A stretch of 64,000 nucleotides of DNA from Plasmodium coatneyi (taxonomy: Eukaryota; Apicomplexa; Aconoidasida; Haemosporida; Plasmodiidae), in assembly GCF_001680005.1 (NCBI RefSeq), contig NC_033562.1, positions 744,001-808,000 on the forward strand, read 5' to 3'. Position numbers and translations under genes: made by a program. The stretch's first letter is position 1. Every line of letters starts with the position of its first letter. Of the stretch, positions 58,597 to 64,000 are shown one piece after another. The notes below the pieces were generated by a model. That model saw nothing but the letters and a program-made list of their open reading frames with translations. It was not told the origin of the DNA and made no database searches.

Positions 58597-59018
58597 ATGC
58601 TCTCGTTATGGACTGCCCTCCGTGTGAAGAATTCCCGAATTGCCACTCTGCTATTTTGGCAACTCCTCAAATACGGTAGGAAAATGGGAACGCATATAAC
58701 ATATTATATGTAGAACGTGCATCGTCATCGTATAAGTCTCCCCTTTCGATTGGTAACTTTTGGGAGGGAAGTTACTCCTCGCGCGGACGGTGGAAGGGAA
58801 TTATTCGGTAGCACTTTTTTATTTTATTTATTTTTTTTCCATGAAAAGGAGCATCTCCTACCGATGCCTTTTTTGCGGATCTGCCGGTTTGTTTTCTCGG
58901 AGTGAACACGAATAAATTACCCTTTTATTTTTTATCCCCAGTTGGTCAACACGACAACGAATTTGTAACGCTCGCGTTGCAGTTCCGGCGGGGCAAAAAA
59001 AAAAAAACACAAACATAA
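58597..59018 (+). CDS. Candidate 51-residue two-exon protein
   Basis: Exon 1 is 58597-58675 (MLSLWTALRVKNSRIATLLF plus WQLLKY) with a GTAGGA donor; exon 2 is 58942-59018 after a strong pyrimidine tract ending in CCCCAG. They join in phase 1 (VGQHDNEFVTLALQFRRG, then lysines and a TAA). The lysine run is coded by 13 A, so the exact C-terminus depends on homopolymer accuracy. The N-terminal basic-hydrophobic stretch could be a presequence or membrane anchor. I recognise no family. It begins only 77 bases from the divergent PLP-homeostasis gene, so promoters would have to overlap. Confidence 0.42.
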
Positions 59019-59154
59019 GCATATAAACGAATTAACATATGAACATAATTGAATGCGTATTCGTACATGTATATGTATACGTAAACAAAACCGCGGAATC
59101 GTACGGACCGCCCCAACGGGCTATGCATCCCGCAGCGGAGGAGCAACAACGACG

Positions 59155-60678
59155 CTAGTCCATTTTTTCCTTCTTGTCGTGGCTCTGTCCAGCGCTATCC
59201 TCCGAGGGCCCCCCCGAATCGTCAAACAGAATGATCAGAATGAAAAAAAAAAAACAAAAAAGAGACAGATAAATGTACGTATAAAATGGATAAAAGGAAA
59301 AGGGCACTTTTTTGTTTTTATCATAATGTAGAGGAGATCGAACGGGGAGGAAAAAATACAAATTTAAAACGTTGTATCCTTTTCTGCGGAAATATATTTT
59401 TATTTTATACACACCATGTTCGTTTGGCAAATGGAAATTCTTGTAGTAAGTTGGACAGTCCGCATTTTGGTATCGGTTTAAAAAATCTCTTCTGTGAATT
59501 TCCATTTTGACGAGTTCGTACTGAATGTCCCTCCGTTTGAGGGGGACCCAGCAGCTGCTCTTCAGTTCGTAGAGGTCGATCGATAGGTGGATAAGGTCAT
59601 TCGCGAAAAAGGGAGTGGCCCCTATGCGGTCTCCCCGTGAGAGGTCACCCCCTAGCAGGTCACCCCCTAATAGGTCACCCGCCGTGTGGCCCATTTTGCC
59701 TCCCTCCTTGTACAGTTTAAACTTATCGTACCGGACGATGCCGCTCTTTTTAAAATTCCACGCAACTATCTCCTGAGCGAATTTTTTATTTTCTCCATTT
59801 GTGTGAAAAAAAAGGTCCGAGAAAATCTCACTTGACGATGAGAAAACACATCTTGAGTTATTGTCCCACTGGCTGGAAGACACTAAAGATAAGTCCGTTC
59901 CCTGTTTTGCCTTTTTCACCACGTTGCCATTTTTGTCGTACAGCAGACATGTCTGTGTGCACGTTACGACTTCGAGAATGTGCTTTGTTTTTCCCATCAT
60001 GACATGCGCTGTTCCTTGGAAGAGTAAACGTTTCCTTCTGTCCCCCACGGAAGGGTTAACAACGATTGGCGTGTCTCGTATTATTTCTCCTGTGTAGAAG
60101 GCGTACCCCCGGTTGACTCCTTCCTTAGGCATGTTCACCCCCTTTCGTGATGCAGTTCCAAAGGGGTCCTTCACGTAGGACCCACCTCCATGCACCTGAA
60201 TATGCAGCTGTGCTAAGAACTGCATCCCGCTTTTCCCGTTTACACTGTTGAGACTTAAAAAAACGTTTTTCTTCTTTTCTCTGAAGCTGTTCACATACTT
60301 GGTGGTTAGAGATTTGACCACTTGGTCGTCCAAGACATCGAGGATGATCACCAGTCCGTCGTAGAAGGCAGGATCCTCCGGCAGCAGCGCATCAGTGTCA
60401 CCACCACTGCCGAGGCGAACGAACTTCCCTACATGGTGACCCTCTTCCCCGTCCAGAATGCGAAAAAACTCCCCATGTGTAATCGACAGATCTGGTAGGT
60501 TACTCACCAGTACGAGTTTACTCCCCTCATATTTTTTTATTTTGTTTGGTATCGATCCCCTAACGGATTCCCTATCAGAGGGGACCCTTTCCAGTTTGAT
60601 ACTTTCACACCGGAATGTTTGCACGCTAATGAGGAGGAAAAGGAGCAGAATGGCAAGGATCACCCTTTGCTTCTCCAT
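59155..60678 (-). CDS. Oligosaccharyltransferase 48-kDa subunit (OST48/WBP1)
   Basis: Single exon, 507 residues. A signal peptide (ILAILLLFLLISVQTFRC) is followed by the lumenal OST48/WBP1 domain and a final transmembrane helix (YIYLSLFCFFFFILIILF). The tail ends KKEKMD, where the two lysines at -3 and -5 give a KxKxx ER-retrieval signal. OST48 is a non-catalytic subunit that stabilises oligosaccharyltransferase during N-glycosylation; Plasmodium N-glycans are very short. A 15-base tandem repeat inside the gene inserts GDLLGGDLLGGD near residue 330. Family assignment rests on the topology, length and motif order (SNLPDLSITHGEFF, DGLVIILDV). Confidence 0.85.
   Translation of the reverse strand: MEKQRVILAILLLFLLISVQTFRCESIKLERVPSDRESVRGSIPNKIKKYEGSKLVLVSNLPDLSITHGEFFRILDGEEGHHVGKFVRLGSGGDTDALLPEDPAFYDGLVIILDVLDDQVVKSLTTKYVNSFREKKKNVFLSLNSVNGKSGMQFLAQLHIQVHGGGSYVKDPFGTASRKGVNMPKEGVNRGYAFYTGEIIRDTPIVVNPSVGDRRKRLLFQGTAHVMMGKTKHILEVVTCTQTCLLYDKNGNVVKKAKQGTDLSLVSSSQWDNNSRCVFSSSSEIFSDLFFHTNGENKKFAQEIVAWNFKKSGIVRYDKFKLYKEGGKMGHTAGDLLGGDLLGGDLSRGDRIGATPFFANDLIHLSIDLYELKSSCWVPLKRRDIQYELVKMEIHRRDFLNRYQNADCPTYYKNFHLPNEHGVYKIKIYFRRKGYNVLNLYFFLPVRSPLHYDKNKKVPFSFYPFYTYIYLSLFCFFFFILIILFDDSGGPSEDSAGQSHDKKEKMD
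59642..59684 (-). repeat. 15-base coding repeat in OST48
   Basis: About three copies of a 15-base unit (plus-strand AGGTCACCCCCTAGC-like) encode GGDLL-type pentapeptides in a surface loop of OST48. It keeps frame, so length variants would be tolerated. Confidence 0.8.
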
Positions 60679-61396
60679 TGGCTACCGCAAAATAAACTCC
60701 AAGATGAGCGCAAACGTGAATTGCAGGTGTAGCCACAGTTTGTTGCCGACATGCTTAGGTATGCATATTTGGGGGAACTGGTCTTGCAATGGTAGGAAAA
60801 TTTTGGCCAAACAGGGATAAAAAAAATCACTGCCCCCACCCTATCAGTGGTGACAGTTGGACCATGCGCCTGTAGGGGATTGACCAAACTGGGCACTTTT
60901 AAAATGTTTCCTCTTTTTTTTTAACCCACTTAATGAATTGGTGGGAGCACCCCGTACCCGTTTAAGTGGGAAATCTACAAGGAAGAATCTGCTTTGTTAC
61001 ATAGGGAACGTCCCGAAATATATCGTCCCCCTGAAGTGTTTTTTTTTTTTTTTAATGATGGTGCTTCGGGGGAAGAAGTACCCTTCGGAAAGGCCTCTCT
61101 CCGGATGCGGTAGTCATTTTTGGAGTGAACATTTGGCTAAGCCAACTACTACTTACATCACGAATTTTCATTAAAAAGGAAGGAATGTTTAAAATAGGTT
61201 CTTGTTCAGGGTTGGTGCCCCCATGGAGGGATAAACACACCAACCGTAAATGGAGGGGATACACATGGAAAGTTTTGTAAGGGAAGGATGTAAAATTGAC
61301 GGTAAGGAAAAATAAAAAAATGGAGACAACAAAAAGGGGGGAAGCAACGATGACGCTTCCGCGTGACAACTCCTATCAGGATTCCCCACTAAAGGG

Positions 61397-61428
<32 letters not shown>

Positions 61429-61698
61429 AAGCACGGTATCTACGTGTGCACCATAATAACATAATAAACATCACTCTTGGTGGAAGTTCTCTCAGATGAG
61501 TTCTCCGTTTCGTCTCAAACGGGACATGGTCCGTGTGATAACTTCACTGCAGTCATTCTGCAAATTTGTTCATCCACGTGGAATACGCGCGTTTGGTCGG
61601 TCTGTCCGGGTGACTTGGGGGGCGTTACATCGTCACTTTGCCATATTACCACTTGGACACCTGGCCGGATTAGCGCTCCCGCCGTAGGGGTTGCCCGG
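60679..61698. other. Upstream region of OST48
   Basis: Between two minus-strand genes. It has a T tract near 61040 and about 27 A at 61399-61426. A 63-codon plus-strand ORF at 61496-61687 has an open but unsupported frame and is not called. Confidence 0.55.
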
Positions 61699-63099
61699 TT
61701 AGTCCTCCATGGAGGGGTGCCTGGCGATGGCGACCCGCTCATCCTTGTAGCACTTGCTGAAGGAGACGATGGACACGGAGAGGGAAATCAAACAAACGAT
61801 AAACAGGTAGGAGTAGTACCTGGTACTAATAAATTCGAGCAATACAGAAATGAAGAATGCACCAAGGAAGAGAGAGTAGTAGGAAAAAAAGGCCCCCACT
61901 ACTTTACATTCCTTGGGAAATAAATCAAACACATGAGTCCAAATCATATGTCCAAAGCCTAAGGACAAGCCAACAAAATAAGCAGATATCGCAACGATTA
62001 ACATGATCTTGTGAACAAGGGTTGAAAAATCAAGGAAATAGGAACCCACTAGACACGCTGCAGAAATGGCTTGTACAACCAACCCAGTAATTAGCAGATC
62101 CTTCTTCTGATATATCTGAATCAATCTTGTGCAAAGGATGGAGCTAATAAAGTAAACCAACACAAACCCAACGGAGACAAAAGTATTAGCTCTGGTAGTG
62201 GAGAAGGCCTTGAAAAATAAAAATATCGCATTGAAAAATAGAAAGGATCCATTGAGGGAGTACAAAAAACAGAGCAACATCCCTACAAAGGAAGTTTTGC
62301 GTAACAATTCGTTTTGAAAAAAATTCACAATTGTTAAATCCTTTCCTAGTAAACTGACTTCCTTCGTTTTTTCATTTTTGTGATATTCTTCCTTTTCGTC
62401 AAATTGTTGTATGTTCATTCTGGTTTTCAATTTATCAAACTTTTTAAATTTCTTCGATTCGTACAAATGTAGGGGTGTGTCCATAGTAAATGTGAAGGAG
62501 AACAGAAGCAAGGACACCACGCTGATGATTAAGGGGAGTGCTAAGTGCAGTTTATACAACACAGTCAACACCCAGTAGGTCGTCCTCGGGTTTGCAAATC
62601 GCATGTTCGCATACATGGCTCCAAAGATGTAGCTAATCAATAAACCTAGTGCGAAAAATATCTGAATGTAGAACCCGTAAAATTTCTGGTGATCTTTTGG
62701 GGTGTATTCTAAAATGTAACAAGATGCAGTCACCACGGATCCTCCAATGGCTAGTCCGAAAAACGCTTGAGAAAATAAAAATATTATTATGTGAGGGGTA
62801 CTATATATTGTCAGTAAGCTTCCAATAATGTACAGGTAGTGCACCCCCATGAGCCCCTTTCTTCTGTTGGAACTTCTAAAGTATAGCGAAATGAGACACC
62901 CGAAGAAGGCGCTCATGTAGAGCGTAAAGTAAAACGTTGCAAAGTACCACTTCTCCTTGTCGCACTTGATGTGCCCCTCTGGACATATCTTGAAATCCTT
63001 CAGCAGCATCATTCTGGCGAGGTTCGTTGCCGACAGGCACAGCCCGCAGTTCAGGATCGCCAGGCAGGCGTTGCTGATCACCGTCGTCAGGTACAACAT
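61699..63099 (-). CDS. MFS transporter, sugar-porter-like
   Basis: Single exon, 466 residues with about twelve membrane helices and a central hydrophilic loop (about 205-255). The second helix pair is followed by a short basic loop (RSSNRRKG) in the position of the MFS loop-2 motif, and the fourth-fifth helix region (FFGLAIGGSVVTASCYILEY) fits sugar-porter proteins. Helices of the second half are regular (GMLLCFLYSLNGSFLFF, VGLSLGFGHMIW). It probably sits in a cell or organelle membrane. Substrate is not predictable; it is not the hexose transporter PfHT. Confidence 0.82.
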   Translation of the reverse strand: MLYLTTVISNACLAILNCGLCLSATNLARMMLLKDFKICPEGHIKCDKEKWYFATFYFTLYMSAFFGCLISLYFRSSNRRKGLMGVHYLYIIGSLLTIYSTPHIIIFLFSQAFFGLAIGGSVVTASCYILEYTPKDHQKFYGFYIQIFFALGLLISYIFGAMYANMRFANPRTTYWVLTVLYKLHLALPLIISVVSLLLFSFTFTMDTPLHLYESKKFKKFDKLKTRMNIQQFDEKEEYHKNEKTKEVSLLGKDLTIVNFFQNELLRKTSFVGMLLCFLYSLNGSFLFFNAIFLFFKAFSTTRANTFVSVGFVLVYFISSILCTRLIQIYQKKDLLITGLVVQAISAACLVGSYFLDFSTLVHKIMLIVAISAYFVGLSLGFGHMIWTHVFDLFPKECKVVGAFFSYYSLFLGAFFISVLLEFISTRYYSYLFIVCLISLSVSIVSFSKCYKDERVAIARHPSMED

Positions 63100-63899
63100 T
63101 TTGCAAATGCGAAAGGGAGTGATTCAAAACGTTACTTCTTCGCTACTTGGCGTCTTCTTAGCTCCTCACCTTGACAACGTTGAGTCTCCTTTGCGAGTTC
63201 CTCTTCGTCCGGCCACCTGTCTGCGCTGGACCGGTTGGCAAAATCGCCGGCTAACTAGCTGCTAAACCGAATGGTTAACTCGGTGGATAACTCTGTGGCT
63301 AACTCTCCCTTTGCAAAGTTTTCCCTTCTCGTGAAGCCCTTTTTGGACACGAAAAAAAAAAATGAAAAAAGCAGAGCAGGAAAAATGACTCAACGAGGAC
63401 TGTATATTTGGGGACAAATATTTTACTATGTTAAAAAGACAAAGTCCAGTTGGCGTGCAGGAAAAAATGTGTAAAAATGTGTAACAATTCACAAAAGGTT
63501 GTGAAAAAAAAAAAAAAAAATATAAACGTACTTGCAGGTACACACATGCGGACACACCCCCGCCAAATGTTGCAACAACAGAATGCGTTTTCGAAAAACG
63601 AGGGAAAAAACCGCGGCTTGAGCGGGATCTGCAAAAAGCAGCACAGGTGGGTGTGAAGGGATCAAAAAATTGGCCACCTATGTTCCAGATAATGCATGCG
63701 TTGAGTGAATTTTTTTCTCCAGGGGGGTACGTCGCGTGGGGTCAATTTTGGGGGAAAAAAAGCAAAAAAAAAAGAGAAAAAAAAGGGGGAAAAAAACGCA
63801 AAAAAGGTAACCCTTAAAATGGGAACAAAGTGGGAACAAATAGTTGCAGCTGACGTGGCGGGAAACATCGGGAACGGGCCCCCCTCTCTAGGGTCTGCT
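63100..63899. other. Upstream region of the MFS gene
   Basis: About 800 bases. It contains short imperfect repeats of GGNTAACTC type at 63250-63310 and an A tract near 63503. No gene seen. Confidence 0.5.
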
Positions 63900-64000
63900 T
63901 CAGAGGTCCTCATCCACGTCCAACAGCTCGTCCACGATATCGATCAGCGTGTCCAACTTGAGGGGGAAGAGAAGAAATTTTTTCCTTTTCAGTTTGTCTA
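63900..64000 (-). CDS. C-terminal end of a gene running off the window
   Basis: The last 32 codons of a minus-strand frame, with basic residues (KLKRKKFLLF) then an acidic end (DELLDVDEDL) and a TGA at 63902-63900. A pyrimidine run before TTGGACACG could instead be an intron acceptor, leaving only the last exon. By recalled synteny a protein disulfide isomerase may sit next to the MFS gene in P. falciparum, but the tail is not a standard ER-retention signal, so I make no call. Confidence 0.45.
   Translation of the reverse strand, partial: DKLKRKKFLLFPLKLDTLIDIVDELLDVDEDL

Noticed and set aside
61496..61687. 63-codon plus-strand ORF beginning with ATG
   Set aside because: It overlaps an equally open minus-strand frame in the 3' flank of the MFS gene, and has no domain or splice support.

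Overview
The window looks like a core chromosomal stretch of a Plasmodium species of the vivax/knowlesi/cynomolgi group. The signs are moderate GC for the genus, dozens of long A/T homopolymers, short phase-consistent GT-AG introns, low-complexity insertions inside otherwise conserved proteins, and a gene set matching, as far as I recall, part of P. falciparum chromosome 9 (Ubc7-type E2, IMPDH, ARL, elongase, RCC-PIP, TLD protein, PLP-homeostasis protein, OST48, MFS transporter). I cannot fix the species. No rRNA, tRNA, CRISPR, transposon, var/vir-like family or telomeric repeat was seen.

Left part (1-19.7 kb): the 3' portion of a very large multi-exon protein (+); a three-exon gene joining a coiled coil to an Sm-like fold (-); a six-exon UBE2G2/Ubc7-type E2 (+); a Prp24/SART3-like U6 snRNP factor with an LSm-binding tail (-); two very small genes; IMP dehydrogenase (+); a CRAL-TRIO/Sec14-like protein (-). 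Middle (19.7-41.7 kb): a large helical protein with an N-terminal signal sequence (-); a five-exon ARF-like GTPase with an abnormal G3 motif (-); a 1576-residue helical protein (-); a three-exon small secreted protein (-); a secreted protein with a NudC/p23-type CS domain (+); an eight-exon HscB/Jac1 co-chaperone (+); an elongase with a long C-terminal extension (-). Right part (41.7-64 kb): a candidate small spliced gene (-); the giant RCC1-repeat/coiled-coil PP1-binding scaffold, split by a homopolymer frameshift (+); a TLDc protein (+); the YggS/PLPBP protein (-); a candidate 51-residue two-exon gene (+); OST48/WBP1 (-); an MFS sugar-porter-like transporter (-); and the last 32 codons of another gene (-).

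Most genes are ordinary housekeeping functions: purine synthesis, ERAD ubiquitination and N-glycosylation, Fe-S assembly, U6 recycling, lipid elongation and transfer. I see no operon-like system or defence island. The most useful results are gene-model corrections (joined or cryptic small spliced genes, a homopolymer frameshift) and odd domain states (degenerate GTPase switch, secreted CS domain, split TLDc, extended elongase). Splice sites were read by eye from GT/AG, pyrimidine tracts and phase; none has been checked against transcripts.
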